Shown one piece after another: positions 52,462 to 61,519 of a stretch of 64,000 nucleotides of DNA. The position numbers were made by a program, and so were the translations under genes. Location: positions 62,001-126,000 of the forward strand of contig JANXEW010000002.1 in assembly GCA_025057995.1 (NCBI GenBank). Direction: 5' to 3'. The notes beneath the pieces are model-generated. The model ran no database searches, had not been told where the DNA came from, and saw only the letters and a list, made by a program, of their open reading frames with translations. Numbering within the stretch: the stretch's first letter is position 1; every line of letters starts with the position of its first letter. This DNA is from Thermofilaceae archaeon (GTDB lineage Archaea; Thermoproteota; Thermoprotei; Thermofilales; Thermofilaceae).

Positions 52462-52635
52462 GTGTACTACGTAGTTTGTAACAAGTGTTCATACACCTTA
52501 TATTCTGGTGAACGAGCTGTGAATGTCCTCAAGACCTTCCAAAAGTATGGAGATAAGTGTCCCCGTTGCTTTTCTAGGCTTTCCACAGAGCCTAGGAAAA
52601 TTGTTGTTAAGGGTAAGAGGCGCCCCTCTCCTTAA
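52462..52635 (+). CDS. Small zinc-ribbon protein
   Basis: A 57-residue ORF starting with GTG, with a GGTGG-like ribosome-binding site a few bases upstream. MYYVVCNKCSYTLYSGERAV and DKCPRCFSRL give one C4 zinc site (C6, C9, C35, C38). The C-terminus is basic (KIVVKGKRRPSP). Such proteins usually bind RNA, ribosomes or polymerase. It sits between the RuvC-fold gene (67 nt) and AglB (83 nt). It is short enough to be overlooked, but the cysteine pattern and start signal support it. Confidence 0.7.
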   Translation: MYYVVCNKCSYTLYSGERAVNVLKTFQKYGDKCPRCFSRLSTEPRKIVVKGKRRPSP

Positions 52636-52690
52636 CTACCTTCAAGCTTAGTAGGTTTTTAAGGGTTTTAAGCGGCCGTAGATAGATTAG

Positions 52691-52700
52691 GTTTTAAAAT
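52691..52700 (+). promoter_or_regulatory. TATA-box promoter of aglB
   Basis: gttttaaaat lies about 23 nt before ATG 52719, implying a nearly leaderless transcript; a second AT-rich box (gtttaatag) lies closer to the start. Confidence 0.4.
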
Positions 52701-52718
52701 AAAGGTTTAATAGTGCAT

Positions 52719-54920
52719 ATGGTTGAGACCGCTATGCCTATCAGCGTTTCAGAGAGGTCTAGAGAAAAGATTCGAGACGTAGTATTATTCGCATTGAGTT
52801 CTTTTAGTGACATCCGTCTCATCACCGTTTGTGTCGTAGTTTTGAGTAGCGTACTGGCCCTGCTACTCAGGCTTGCTCCCATGAGATGGGGTATTTACTT
52901 AAACGAATTTGACCCTTTTTACGAGTACTATTTGGCTCAGAAATTGTTGGAAAAGGGTGAAGGCGATTTACTTAAAGGTCTAGCCTGGTGGTTCAACTGG
53001 TGGTTCAACAAAGGTGAAAGAGATACCCTCTTTTGGGCGCCCTATGGTAGAGATCTGCGAGCTTCCAGCCAACTTGGGGCACCCCTATTTTCGGCAGCAA
53101 TATACTCTCTTTTAGTAACTTTAGGATTTGAGGTTGACCTGTACACCGTGCACGCCTTCATTCCAGCCGTGGGAGCTGCTACCGCCAGTATATTCATCTA
53201 CCTCTTTGCGAGAGATCTGTGGGATTCAAGCAGTGGTGTGTTGGCATCGCTGTTCATAGCTTGCAGCTGGCCTTTCCTATATAGGACAAACCTTGGGGCC
53301 AAACACGAGGGAATAGCTATTCCCCTTATCCTTTTCTCATTAGACCTCCTCGTTCGAGCGGCTAGAAAGGGATCAGTTACTCTAGGATTTTTATCTGGAG
53401 TCGTCATGAGCCTAGTAGTTTTATCTTGGGGTGGATTCTTGTACCCGTGGAACTTGGTATCATTAGTTGTCCTCTTCTGGCTTGTGCTGAACCCAGAAGC
53501 CGTGAACGTTTCAAAGGCTTTCCTTTCATTTATAGGACCGGTAAACCTGACGATAGCTGCGATGCCGAGGTTTGGTCCCAATATGGCTTTCGCGTCACTT
53601 GCAGCCGTGGTGCCTTGGCTCGCTATTATCATGTCGATACTCTCCGTCATCCATAAAATACCATCTCAACGCGTTTTAATTCGATTAGAGCGAAGCAAGA
53701 TAATCGTCATCATTGCCGGTGTGGCTGGGGTTCTTGTTTTAGGGTGGTACTTTGGGTTCCTGGCTAGACTGCCAGGTAGGATAATAGCCGTATTGTTTCC
53801 TGTATTACGTGAAGTAGGCGTAACAACAGTCGCTGAGCATGCCGTTCCTACTTGGTCCTCGTTCTATCGAGACTATGGTTTCCTTTTACCGGTATCAGCT
53901 TTTGGTGCTCTAGTAGCAGGCTTTAGATTCAGGAAGAGGTTTGAAGACACGTTGACTATATTCCTGTGGGCTAGCTCAGCTTATGCCGCAGCTTCTATGG
54001 CTAGACTAACGCTTATTTTAACTCCTTCAGTAGCTATGCTTGCAGCTTTCGGTTTATCAGAGATTTTTAGCGTTTTATCCAGACTAAGAGAACCGAAGGT
54101 CAGAGCCAAGAAGAGCGCTGAAATGGGCGTTGAGATAGTTCTGATGAGCGCAATCATCGTCGCAGCTTTACCTCTTTTTTCCTTAGCAAATTGGGATTCT
54201 ATTTCGGCGACGCATCAACCTGCGCTTATTCTAACGTCTTCTGTACCAGTCGTACAATACAATTTCGAGTACACTGATTGGCTGTCAGCCCTCGAGTGGA
54301 TAAACGCTAACGTACCAGCTAATAGTGTGATAGCTACTTGGTGGGACTACGGTTACTGGATTTCTGTAAACACTGGAAAGAACTCCACTTGTGATAACGC
54401 TACAATCGACACTAAACAGATTCAGAAGATTGCTAGAGCTTTCTTATCGAGTGAGGAAGAGGCTTTGCGGATATTTAGGGAGTTAAACGTTTCCTACGTC
54501 GTGGTATACGAGCCTTTCCTAAAGGCTCAACTTTCTTACTTCGGCTACGTGCACTTCTCACCAGCGGCAGGAGGTCTCGGAGGCGATTTAGCTAAAAGTT
54601 ATCAAATGGCTCGCTGGATCGGTCTCGATCCCGATAGATTCCTCAACGTGAGTTATATAGACGGGTACCCTGTTCTCGTTCCAGCCGATACTCCGGAGGC
54701 ACGCAACGCAACCCTTTATCGAATGTTGTTTGTTAAGACCCCCAACAGATATCTTTTCATATTTGAACCGACATTTTATGGTTCACCTATATCTAACTAC
54801 AGAGGTTCTGTTTTATCCATTGAGCCACCTAAATACTTTAAGCTGGTGTACGCTTCTCGACCGAACGAATGGGTTCTCGTCTTCAAGGTCCAATATCCGC
54901 AGTCGGAGAAGGGAGAGTAA
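52719..54920 (+). CDS. aglB: Oligosaccharyltransferase AglB / STT3
   Basis: Membrane enzyme (733 residues) that transfers a lipid-linked glycan to Asn in exported proteins. The N-terminal half has about 12 hydrophobic helices and the first DxD-type loop NEFDPFYEYY (near 65-75). The catalytic WWDYG motif is in TWWDYGYWIS (about 540-550), starting a C-terminal globular domain with NATIDTKQI. ATG 52719 is chosen; GTG 52713 is two codons upstream. The surface protein at 12340-14274 is a likely substrate type. Nop10 converges one base after its stop. Confidence 0.95.
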   Translation: MVETAMPISVSERSREKIRDVVLFALSSFSDIRLITVCVVVLSSVLALLLRLAPMRWGIYLNEFDPFYEYYLAQKLLEKGEGDLLKGLAWWFNWWFNKGERDTLFWAPYGRDLRASSQLGAPLFSAAIYSLLVTLGFEVDLYTVHAFIPAVGAATASIFIYLFARDLWDSSSGVLASLFIACSWPFLYRTNLGAKHEGIAIPLILFSLDLLVRAARKGSVTLGFLSGVVMSLVVLSWGGFLYPWNLVSLVVLFWLVLNPEAVNVSKAFLSFIGPVNLTIAAMPRFGPNMAFASLAAVVPWLAIIMSILSVIHKIPSQRVLIRLERSKIIVIIAGVAGVLVLGWYFGFLARLPGRIIAVLFPVLREVGVTTVAEHAVPTWSSFYRDYGFLLPVSAFGALVAGFRFRKRFEDTLTIFLWASSAYAAASMARLTLILTPSVAMLAAFGLSEIFSVLSRLREPKVRAKKSAEMGVEIVLMSAIIVAALPLFSLANWDSISATHQPALILTSSVPVVQYNFEYTDWLSALEWINANVPANSVIATWWDYGYWISVNTGKNSTCDNATIDTKQIQKIARAFLSSEEEALRIFRELNVSYVVVYEPFLKAQLSYFGYVHFSPAAGGLGGDLAKSYQMARWIGLDPDRFLNVSYIDGYPVLVPADTPEARNATLYRMLFVKTPNRYLFIFEPTFYGSPISNYRGSVLSIEPPKYFKLVYASRPNEWVLVFKVQYPQSEKGE

Positions 54921-54921
54921 C

Positions 54922-55098
54922 TTAAGTAGAGTTTTGCAGATTTTTCTTCATCATTCGCCTGTATTTGCCATATTTATCTTCGGGAGAGAACTTTGGAGGG
55001 TGAGGGATATGTACTTCACTTTTACAACTCGGGCATTTATTTTTAAAAGTATAAACTCCGCACGCTTTACACTTTCTCAGTAACCATCTTGAAACCAT
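54922..55098 (-). CDS. nop10: H/ACA RNP protein Nop10
   Basis: A 58-residue component of the box H/ACA guide RNP with Cbf5, Gar1 and L7Ae. The zinc ribbon CKACGVYTFKNKCPSC is at residues 9-24 and the helical tail HPPKFSPEDKYGKYRRMMKK follows, as in all Nop10. The start at MVSRWLLRKC gives the normal size; a 15-residue upstream extension would overlap the aIF2alpha gene. It is the last gene of the L44e-S27e-aIF2alpha-Nop10 unit. Confidence 0.95.
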   Translation of the reverse strand: MVSRWLLRKCKACGVYTFKNKCPSCKSEVHIPHPPKFSPEDKYGKYRRMMKKNLQNST

Positions 55099-55106
55099 AA
55101 TACTAT

Positions 55107-55904
55107 TCACTTGTTTTCTATCCGCTGAAAAGTTGCTTGGCAACCTTTTTCATTAGCCTTGTTTACTATGACTTTAACTATTTCATCGATGAATGTTTCG
55201 ACTCTTTTTGGATCATATGCTTCTGCGTCAATCCTGTATCTCGGTGGACCGATTACGTAGAACTTAGCCTCGATATCAGGGTATTTTGACTGTACCCCTT
55301 TCCAAGCCGAAAGAGCTTCCTTGATTCGTTCAACTCCATCCCCTTGGGAGCATGTTATCGTCAAAACAGCGCTCAGCTTAATTCGCGGCAGTTTTACATA
55401 ACTTTTCGCTAAGTTGTAAAAGGTCGTTAGCCATGGTTCCTTAATACCGGCTTTCTCCAGTGCGGAAACTCCCTCTGTTACTGCGGCTTCAAAACCAGAA
55501 TACACTTCGCCGTAAACGGCCTCTATTTTAGCTCCTTCTTCCAGAGCCTCCTCCATTCTCTTCCCCAGCTTTTCGCAAGCTAGCTCCAAGAGTTTTATCG
55601 AGCGCTGGAACCTCTTCCACTCTTGAAGCTTGTGACGCCTCTCACTGTCGCTGACACGTTTCAGTGAAATATCAACGAAGTTACGGCGGGGGTCTATCTT
55701 TATTACCTTGAAAACACGTTTTTGATCTACTTTTAGAACTTCTCTTATGCTTTTAAACCACGAATGTGAAACCTCGTTAAGAGGAACGTAGGCTTCTAAT
55801 CCCCCATACTCATCCAGTGTGACAAAGGCTCCATGGTCTTCAATCTTCGTTACCGTACCGATTACCAACTCATTGGTTTTGGGAAGCTTCTGCTTAATTG
55901 GCAC
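55107..55904 (-). CDS. Translation initiation factor aIF2 subunit alpha
   Basis: A 265-residue subunit of the factor that brings initiator Met-tRNA to the ribosome. The S1-type OB domain (12-90) shows ELVIGTVTKIEDHGAFVTLDEYGGLEAYVP and DPRRNFVDISLKRV. A helical middle domain and an alpha/beta C-terminal domain (IEAKFYVIGPPRYRIDAEAYDPK) follow. Order L44e-S27e-aIF2alpha-Nop10 is conserved in archaea; the beta subunit is encoded at 60510-60929, while gamma is not in the window. Confidence 0.97.
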   Translation of the reverse strand: MPIKQKLPKTNELVIGTVTKIEDHGAFVTLDEYGGLEAYVPLNEVSHSWFKSIREVLKVDQKRVFKVIKIDPRRNFVDISLKRVSDSERRHKLQEWKRFQRSIKLLELACEKLGKRMEEALEEGAKIEAVYGEVYSGFEAAVTEGVSALEKAGIKEPWLTTFYNLAKSYVKLPRIKLSAVLTITCSQGDGVERIKEALSAWKGVQSKYPDIEAKFYVIGPPRYRIDAEAYDPKRVETFIDEIVKVIVNKANEKGCQATFQRIENK

Positions 55905-55918
55905 GACTACCTCTCCCC

Positions 55919-56125
55919 TTAAACTCGATCTAGCACCCTTATAACCTGAGCCTCAATGCGAGCTTTACCTCCGGTCGGTATGGCTAATATACGTCCACAT
56001 ATCTCGCATTGAACTGTAAGAGATGAGTGGCTGAAAACTACTTGCTCGTTACCGCAGTCCGGGCATCTTACTAGAATGAACCTACTACGGGGAACTGGTG
56101 AGAGGATCTTGCTAAACCTTGGCAT
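55919..56125 (-). CDS. rps27e: Small ribosomal subunit protein eS27 (S27e)
   Basis: A 68-residue zinc-ribbon protein of the 30S subunit. Ligands are in VRCPDCGNEQVVFSHSSLTVQCEICGRILA (C21, C24, C40, C43). The ending GGKARIEAQVIRVLDRV is standard. Its start lies three bases after the L44e stop. Confidence 0.97.
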   Translation of the reverse strand: MPRFSKILSPVPRSRFILVRCPDCGNEQVVFSHSSLTVQCEICGRILAIPTGGKARIEAQVIRVLDRV

Positions 56126-56128
56126 ACA

Positions 56129-56413
56129 TTACACCTTTTCCACGATCTCAAGTTTTCTCAATCTACCTAAGCTCTTGTGGCGTGTGAAACCGCACTTACT
56201 GCATCTTAGTTTAAGTATTTGCTTCTTAGTCGTTTTAGCAAATTCCTTCTGTTCAGGTTTCCTTTTAGAACCGTAACCCCTTTGTTTACGTAAATACCTC
56301 CGTTGTCCCTCAGATAATGATCTCCTCTTACCAGCTCTGTATAGAGTAACCTGATGCGAAGCGTAGGCTTTGCAGCGGGGGCAATATACTCGTAACTCCT
56401 TAGGGAATTTCAT
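56129..56413 (-). CDS. rpl44e: Large ribosomal subunit protein eL42 (L44e)
   Basis: A 94-residue zinc protein of the 50S E-site region. [31 protein letters not shown] and the [20 protein letters not shown] loop are diagnostic; the second CxxC is in [15 protein letters not shown]. It opens the translation part of the minus-strand cluster, 57 nt after the GINS gene. Confidence 0.97.
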   Translation of the reverse strand: MKFPKELRVYCPRCKAYASHQVTLYRAGKRRSLSEGQRRYLRKQRGYGSKRKPEQKEFAKTTKKQILKLRCSKCGFTRHKSLGRLRKLEIVEKV

Positions 56414-56470
56414 GTAATCACCTGCTGCAAGGTGGCTTGCATGCCTTTAAAGGATTTGCGCAACTGGGGG

Positions 56471-57016
56471 CTATTGGACACTAGTTGTATAGATTTCCAT
56501 TATGCGTTTAGCGACTCCATGGCGCTCCAACTCCACAGCGTCCCTTTTAGGTATTATGACTAAGTCGCCAGGGATGAAAGGTCCGATGACTCTCCCGTCA
56601 GCAAGCATAAGTTTTGTATAAGGTTTCATGAACGATACTAAAACCATAAATTGGTCAGATGCCTCAGGTTCCGGCTCTAAAGGCAAATCCTCCGTTCCAC
56701 AGATTTTAGAAATGAGGTTTAAAATGCACTCAATCATAACGGCTTCTTCTCTGGGAATTCGAACATCAGGTTTCGTGTCTTTAGACCAAATGTAGTTAAG
56801 TTCTTTTATAGTTCGCAGTAAGAAAAGCTTTTTTATAGTTTCCTTTGACTTCTCAAGGAGTATTTCAGCATCTAGCTGCGAGCTGCTGCCGGAAGATTTT
56901 AAGCTTATTAACCACGACCTAACTTTATGGTAAAAGTCCTCTTCCAACTCCAATAATTCAACCGATTCAAGCTCTCTTCTAAAAGCGTTTAAAAGTTCGG
57001 CAGCCATCGATGACAT
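56471..57016 (-). CDS. GINS complex subunit, Gins15/Gins51 type
   Basis: A 181-residue subunit of the GINS complex that joins MCM and Cdc45/RecJ in the replicative helicase. The helical A domain comes first (about 1-110; EEDFYHKVRSWLISL, IPREEAVMIECILNLI). The small beta B domain is at the C-terminus (LADGRVIGPFIPGDLVIIPKRDAVELERHGVAKRI). A-then-B order defines the Gins15/51 type. It lies in the primase-PCNA cluster, as in other Thermoproteota. No Gins23 gene is in the window. Confidence 0.87.
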   Translation of the reverse strand: MSSMAAELLNAFRRELESVELLELEEDFYHKVRSWLISLKSSGSSSQLDAEILLEKSKETIKKLFLLRTIKELNYIWSKDTKPDVRIPREEAVMIECILNLISKICGTEDLPLEPEPEASDQFMVLVSFMKPYTKLMLADGRVIGPFIPGDLVIIPKRDAVELERHGVAKRIMEIYTTSVQ

Positions 57017-57086
57017 AACTTAGAAAAGATGCTATCGCCACTATATAAAAAACTGTTCGTCTACACGTAAAGAAATTGGGCTAAAA

Positions 57087-58208
57087 TCATACATTAATTT
57101 TTATTGGAGCTCCATTTAACATAAGGTACAGTGCAACATAAAAAGGAAGAGTTCGAGAGGTAGATGATATTTCTAGATCTAGGACTTTTTTGGGAAGTTC
57201 GCCTCCAGTCGATATCTTGATCTCTTCCTTCGAGAAAACTTTAACTTTTTCAATAAACTCCCCCTTCTCCAATTCATTTACAGTAAATGGAGCGGCTTTC
57301 AATCCGGTTTTTCCGTGGAGGCTATTAGGTAATCTTATAAGACGCTTTGTATCGATTGTTACGTTTTCATCAATGGCAACAGCCTCTTTTTTCATACTTC
57401 CTATGAAGATTTTCTCCCAATCCCTTAGATTCAGCACTGGGTCCTCTGCTCCGAGCATGAATAACGCCCAACGGGATATTCGTGCATACCACCCGGAAGA
57501 ATTGGCTCCATAACGAAGCTTGAACCCTCCCTTGTTCTTAACCAGCATTACCCTAATATCGATACCAAGTCCTTTTACGTAATCAATTAGCTCACGTCTC
57601 GCGTCTTGATTCAAAACTCTAACAGCTGGGGATTCCACATGGATATGAAACCCCCTATGACCGGAGAACGTGATGAAAAGTTCATGTAAAGAAAGTCCGA
57701 AGTCCATTTCTAGCATTTCTACGAGTTTGAAAACTTCGTCTCGAGCCACATTTATGCAGGTCTCGCACACCCACGTACGTTTCTCAATAGCTTCGCCGCC
57801 GCAGTGAGGGCACGCTTTTACGTTCCCCCAACCAGATGTGTTACATGTCTTGCAACGCCACTGGTCGTGAGCAGATTTACAATCGGTTTCTATGTGGTCT
57901 ACGTCAATGTCGAAAACTAAGTCAGCACCCTCCCAACCTTTGGCGTCCATATCTTTCGCTGATGGATAAAGGTAGTAGGCTGTTGAGTAGTAAACGTGTT
58001 TCGGAGAACTGGCACGGAGATGGTTGAGCAGCTTTCCAGTTTCTTCAAATGAAATGTGTCGGTGCATACCCCCTTCATCAAAGTATGAGAAGGCGAATTC
58101 TCTTTTAGAGAGGGAGGAAACAACTATATCTCCGACTGTCAACTGTTTATAATAGCTTTGGAAAAGCCCTTTTGCTGAAGAGAGTGTTAATTGTGCTTTT
58201 TCCATCAT
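57087..58208 (-). CDS. priS: DNA primase small catalytic subunit PriS
   Basis: Catalytic subunit (373 residues) making RNA/DNA primers. The metal-binding aspartates are in DLVFDIDVDH (96-105). A zinc knuckle CKTC...CPHC (C119, C122, C133, C136) follows, plus SGHRGFHIHV (182-191) and RLIRLPNSLHGKTGL (near 316-330). The start overlaps the PriL stop as ATGA. Together with PriL it forms the archaeal/eukaryotic-type primase. Confidence 0.97.
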   Translation of the reverse strand: MMEKAQLTLSSAKGLFQSYYKQLTVGDIVVSSLSKREFAFSYFDEGGMHRHISFEETGKLLNHLRASSPKHVYYSTAYYLYPSAKDMDAKGWEGADLVFDIDVDHIETDCKSAHDQWRCKTCNTSGWGNVKACPHCGGEAIEKRTWVCETCINVARDEVFKLVEMLEMDFGLSLHELFITFSGHRGFHIHVESPAVRVLNQDARRELIDYVKGLGIDIRVMLVKNKGGFKLRYGANSSGWYARISRWALFMLGAEDPVLNLRDWEKIFIGSMKKEAVAIDENVTIDTKRLIRLPNSLHGKTGLKAAPFTVNELEKGEFIEKVKVFSKEEIKISTGGELPKKVLDLEISSTSRTLPFYVALYLMLNGAPIKINV

Positions 58209-59257
58209 TTTTCCTCCTTCTTGCTCCTGCGACGCAAAGTCATCCAGTAGTACATTAGTGGATGCTTAACTTTGCAATCAGCAACACAGAGACCTAGGGT
58301 TCTCATGTTTTCACATTTGTAAGGTAAATACTTTTTTCCAGAACCCCTTCTTCCGGCTATATGTTCAACCTGGTATCTAGCTATTTTCTCGTTAAAATCT
58401 GGAGCAGAGCTAAATACACTGAGTACATCCTCTACGTTCATGCCAACCGACAACAGAAATGATGCCAGAGCAAACCTGGCGCTGTGAGGTACGTTCTTTC
58501 CTGCTTTCACGTTACTTATTATAGTGGCAATGCAAGGGGGGAAAGCTTCCTCACTTGAACCCTGTACTGTCATGGCCCAAGCCTCTCTAATCGATTTAAG
58601 GCGCCTCCCCCACTCGCTACTGAGTCCCTCAATTAATGAATAAAGTTCATCCGGAAATTGTACATCTTCTATTTTCATTTCGTCAATTTTATTTTCAATA
58701 TGTTCCTTCAAAGCCTCTTCGCCGAGCCTAGCGGCTTCATATTTGTTGACGTAGACCCATCCTTTTTCCACTAGTCTATGCACAAGCTTCCAAGAACCCT
58801 TTCCTTCGGGGATGTTGTTCACATAATCGAAAATGTTTACTTTATGATCATATCCATATTTGGTTTCGCTGGCTTTAAGTATTTTTAAATTTAACTTATC
58901 TAGGATGTATACCAGCTTGCCATTATCCTCCCCTGCCATGAAAGCACCAGTCCTTTTTGAAAATGCTACCGCGAATCTCCTTGTAAGCATTCGATCACCT
59001 ATAACCTTGAGAAGAAGCAGCGTTAACGCGAAAGAAAGTACCTCCTCATCAATGTCTTCTGAAGGTGGAGGAAGCTCCACACCATCGATTGCGGCTCTTA
59101 CATACGTTGCGGCTCTTTCCACTATGCCCTTCAAGGGTTTAGCTGTAAAATCCGTTAGTTCGATGCCGAGAGTCTTCACTCTCTCCAAAGCTTCTGGAAT
59201 GAATGGGTATTTCGAAAGATCGGTAATTGAGAGAATTACTTCAGCTTTCAAAGGCAT
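58205..59257 (-). CDS. priL: DNA primase large subunit PriL
   Basis: Regulatory subunit (350 residues) with an N-terminal helical domain and a C-terminal iron-sulfur domain. Its four cysteine ligands appear in FPPCIATII, YKCENM, GLC and ADCKVKHPLMYYW. The basic, aromatic end contacts template and initiating nucleotide. The start overlaps the PCNA stop by one base (TAATG), so PCNA-PriL-PriS is one translationally linked unit. Confidence 0.95.
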   Translation of the reverse strand: MPLKAEVILSITDLSKYPFIPEALERVKTLGIELTDFTAKPLKGIVERAATYVRAAIDGVELPPPSEDIDEEVLSFALTLLLLKVIGDRMLTRRFAVAFSKRTGAFMAGEDNGKLVYILDKLNLKILKASETKYGYDHKVNIFDYVNNIPEGKGSWKLVHRLVEKGWVYVNKYEAARLGEEALKEHIENKIDEMKIEDVQFPDELYSLIEGLSSEWGRRLKSIREAWAMTVQGSSEEAFPPCIATIISNVKAGKNVPHSARFALASFLLSVGMNVEDVLSVFSSAPDFNEKIARYQVEHIAGRRGSGKKYLPYKCENMRTLGLCVADCKVKHPLMYYWMTLRRRSKKEEK

Positions 59258-60009
59258 TAAGCCTCCAACCTAGGCGCTAGAAAGTACCTCAGTGTCCCAC
59301 CAGTAGCTATATCAAAAGTAAGTGAGAGAGGTTTATTTGATGAAAATTCAACTGTGACAATTTCGCTGATTCTATAAGCCTTACTGATTATGTCATTTAA
59401 GTATTTTAAACTGTAGCTTGAGGCCGAAGGTTGCTTAACTGAGTACTCTAGAAGAGACCCCCCCATCTCGGAAAACTTCGCTTCAACCTCGCCCTTATCA
59501 CTTCTAGCTGTAATTTTTAGGACTTCTTCTTCTGCAATAAATCTAACCGTGTCGCTTATCATCTCAGCGTCCTTTAATGCATCTCTTAAAGTATCAGAGA
59601 GCATTTTAGCTGTCACGTCGAATGATACCCTTGGGATGGGAAGTTCTTCTCCAACTACGTCTATGAGAGGTAGGGAGAAAGTTCTTTCAGCCTTTCCAGC
59701 AAACGTTATCCTAACTCTACCTCCTTCTACCGAAAATAGAACTTTGTCATCTGACTTAGCCCTCTTTAGGATCTTGTTAAGATCATCGAAGTTAACTCCT
59801 ATTCTAACCTTGTCCTCATCCATTTCGAATATTTCAAAGCTGTCTTTGGGTATGTATAAGTCGACCATTCCAATGCGTGAAGGATCCAAAGCTCTCAGCC
59901 GGAGTGCTTCTCTATCAGCGATAAAGCTAGCCTCTTCTATAATAGCCTCAAGCCCTTCCATAATGTACCTCCAATCCCTAGCGTCCGAAAACTGGAATTT
60001 CAGTGGCAT
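59257..60009 (-). CDS. pcn: Proliferating cell nuclear antigen (sliding clamp)
   Basis: A 250-residue clamp that tethers polymerase, ligase and nucleases to DNA. Two PCNA folds are visible: ASFIADREALRLRALDPSRIGMVDLYIP in the first and VRFIAEEEVLKITARSDKGEVEAKF in the second, joined by an interdomain loop. LTFDIATGGTLRYFLAPRLEA ends the protein. The ATG at 60007-60009 gives the correct family start; a longer reading overlaps TFS. Other crenarchaeal clamps are heterotrimers, so further paralogues probably lie elsewhere. Confidence 0.95.
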   Translation of the reverse strand: MPLKFQFSDARDWRYIMEGLEAIIEEASFIADREALRLRALDPSRIGMVDLYIPKDSFEIFEMDEDKVRIGVNFDDLNKILKRAKSDDKVLFSVEGGRVRITFAGKAERTFSLPLIDVVGEELPIPRVSFDVTAKMLSDTLRDALKDAEMISDTVRFIAEEEVLKITARSDKGEVEAKFSEMGGSLLEYSVKQPSASSYSLKYLNDIISKAYRISEIVTVEFSSNKPLSLTFDIATGGTLRYFLAPRLEA

Positions 60010-60067
60010 AGTTTCACGGGTATACAGTACATCGAGGCTATTTATATTACTCTCGGTGAAAACTAGT

Positions 60068-60403
60068 TTACTGGTATTCGCGCCATACGTGTCCGCATTT
60101 CGTACACTTGAAGAACCTAGTGGCTGGTTCGTCACCCGCCCTTGTCTGAACCTCCCAGTAGTAAGCTTCAGTGTGTCCACAGTTGGAACATTCAGCCTTT
60201 GCCTTTGGGAGAACCTCGACTTTAACTTCTTTATCGATCACTAGGATTGATTTCTCTGGAGTGTGGCGAGATGACAGAGTGATCCTGTAGGCCCCGGGAT
60301 TCGTTACATGTTTTTCGTAACCACAACGCATGCAGCGGAGAACAGTGTTAGATTGGTTTTTTTGGGGCACTAACATATTCTTACATTTTGGACAATACTC
60401 CAT
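60068..60403 (-). CDS. tfs: Transcript cleavage factor TFS
   Basis: Archaeal TFIIS-like factor of 111 residues rescuing stalled RNA polymerase. N-terminal ribbon C4, C7, C24, C27 (CPKC, CMRC). The C-terminal ribbon ECSNCGH...FKCTKCGHVW carries the catalytic QTRAGDEP (acidic DE pair) loop. It is the first gene of the PCNA-primase operon, 58 nt upstream of PCNA, and is divergent from aIF2beta. Confidence 0.96.
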   Translation of the reverse strand: MEYCPKCKNMLVPQKNQSNTVLRCMRCGYEKHVTNPGAYRITLSSRHTPEKSILVIDKEVKVEVLPKAKAECSNCGHTEAYYWEVQTRAGDEPATRFFKCTKCGHVWREYQ

Positions 60404-60434
60404 AGCTCGCGTGAGGAAAGGTGTCTACGCGAGA

Positions 60435-60445
60435 CTATTTAACAC
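60435..60445 (-). promoter_or_regulatory. TATA-box promoter of the TFS-PCNA-primase operon
   Basis: Minus-strand GTGTTAAATAG is centred about 37 nt before the TFS start. The divergent aIF2beta promoter lies 36 nt further right. Confidence 0.4.
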
Positions 60446-60480
60446 TTATTCCCCACCCAATTGGTTGAGGAAGCGTGACG

Positions 60481-60489
60481 TCTATATAC
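60481..60489 (+). promoter_or_regulatory. TATA-box promoter of aIF2beta (leaderless)
   Basis: tctatatac is centred about 26 nt before the GTG/ATG starts at 60510/60513, so the mRNA should begin at the start codon. Confidence 0.45.
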
Positions 60490-60509
60490 TAGCCTTTTAA
60501 TGCCCTTAC

Positions 60510-60929
60510 GTGATGAATCTACTCAATTACGATACGTTACTTGAACGAGCCTACGACCTACTACCACCGAGAAAGGTTAGGAAAGAGAGATTAGAGGTGG
60601 ATCCCCCCGAGGTTGTTGTCGCTGGTAAAAGAACTTTCATAATGAACTTTCGCCAAATCTGTGAAATCCTTAACCGTGATCAACGTATAGTTTTGCGTTA
60701 CCTACTCAGAGAGTTAGGTGCTGCTGGGAACGCGGAAGGCGACGTGGCCGTGATATACGGCGTGGCCGCTCCCAAAATTATCAAGGAACTGATGGATATG
60801 TTCATGAAAAACTACGTTTACTGCCCCGTTTGCGGTAGCCCAGATACTATACTTAAAAGAGAGGAGAGAAAGTTCATGAACCTTAAATGCATGGCTTGTG
60901 GAGCTTTAACGCCTGTGAAACCTTTCTAA
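60510..60929 (+). CDS. Translation initiation factor aIF2 subunit beta
   Basis: A 139-residue subunit of the aIF2 heterotrimer. The N-terminal helix binds gamma (NYDTLLERAYDLLP). The core alpha/beta domain has TFIMNFRQICEILNRDQRIVLRYLLRELGAAG, and the zinc ribbon CPVCGSPDTIL...LKCMACGA closes it. GTG 60510 is followed by ATG 60513, both usable. Confidence 0.97.
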   Translation: MMNLLNYDTLLERAYDLLPPRKVRKERLEVDPPEVVVAGKRTFIMNFRQICEILNRDQRIVLRYLLRELGAAGNAEGDVAVIYGVAAPKIIKELMDMFMKNYVYCPVCGSPDTILKREERKFMNLKCMACGALTPVKPF

Positions 60930-61025
60930 CAATCTATCATTTTCTAGCTTATTCAGATACGCGGTACCATTAAATTGTTAAAAAACGCGTAAAAGCTTTA
61001 ACGCTGATACTGTTGGAGACTCACT

Positions 61026-61349
61026 ATGAGCAATGAAGAGGCTAGTGGCGATTTTATGAGTCGCGTTATAGCTAAAGCTGCCTGGTTAATACACGAAGGT
61101 CGAATAGTTAGGATAAGCGAGACAATGTACTATGTTATCGGGAGGAAAAACAAACATATTGTGAGAGTGGATGGGAGTTCGCTAACTTGCACTTGTAACG
61201 GCTATCGAGAGCGGAGAACGTGCTCACACATCGTAGCTGTATCCACAATTATCAAACTGTCGAGCGGGAGTGATTACTTGAACAAGGTCATGAAAGCTAG
61301 AGTAGAAAGAGAGCTCAGGCTCATTGGTAAGCAGATGTGGAACATTTAG
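61026..61349 (+). CDS. SWIM zinc-finger protein
   Basis: A 107-residue protein with one SWIM domain: LTCTCNGYRERRTCSHIVAVS gives the CxCx(n)CxH pattern (C55, C57, C66, H68). The preceding helix and strand pair (IHEGRIVRISETMYYVIGRKNKHIVRVDG) is the usual lead-in. SWIM domains bind DNA or protein and occur in recombination factors such as Shu-type proteins. It sits alone between aIF2beta and PEP synthase, and its specific role is unknown. Confidence 0.82.
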   Translation: MSNEEASGDFMSRVIAKAAWLIHEGRIVRISETMYYVIGRKNKHIVRVDGSSLTCTCNGYRERRTCSHIVAVSTIIKLSSGSDYLNKVMKARVERELRLIGKQMWNI

Positions 61350-61519
61350 CACTTATAGATAGTTAGAAGTGTCACCTTTCTCATAATGCCTTTCACTTTA
61401 GATGATTATATAGCCGTACGTGGCATCATGCGACGATTTTAAGGAATAAACTACGTTTTGGATAGATTGAGTGTATCGTGAACTCTGGAATTTTCTAGAG
61501 TAAATTACCCATAGGAAAG

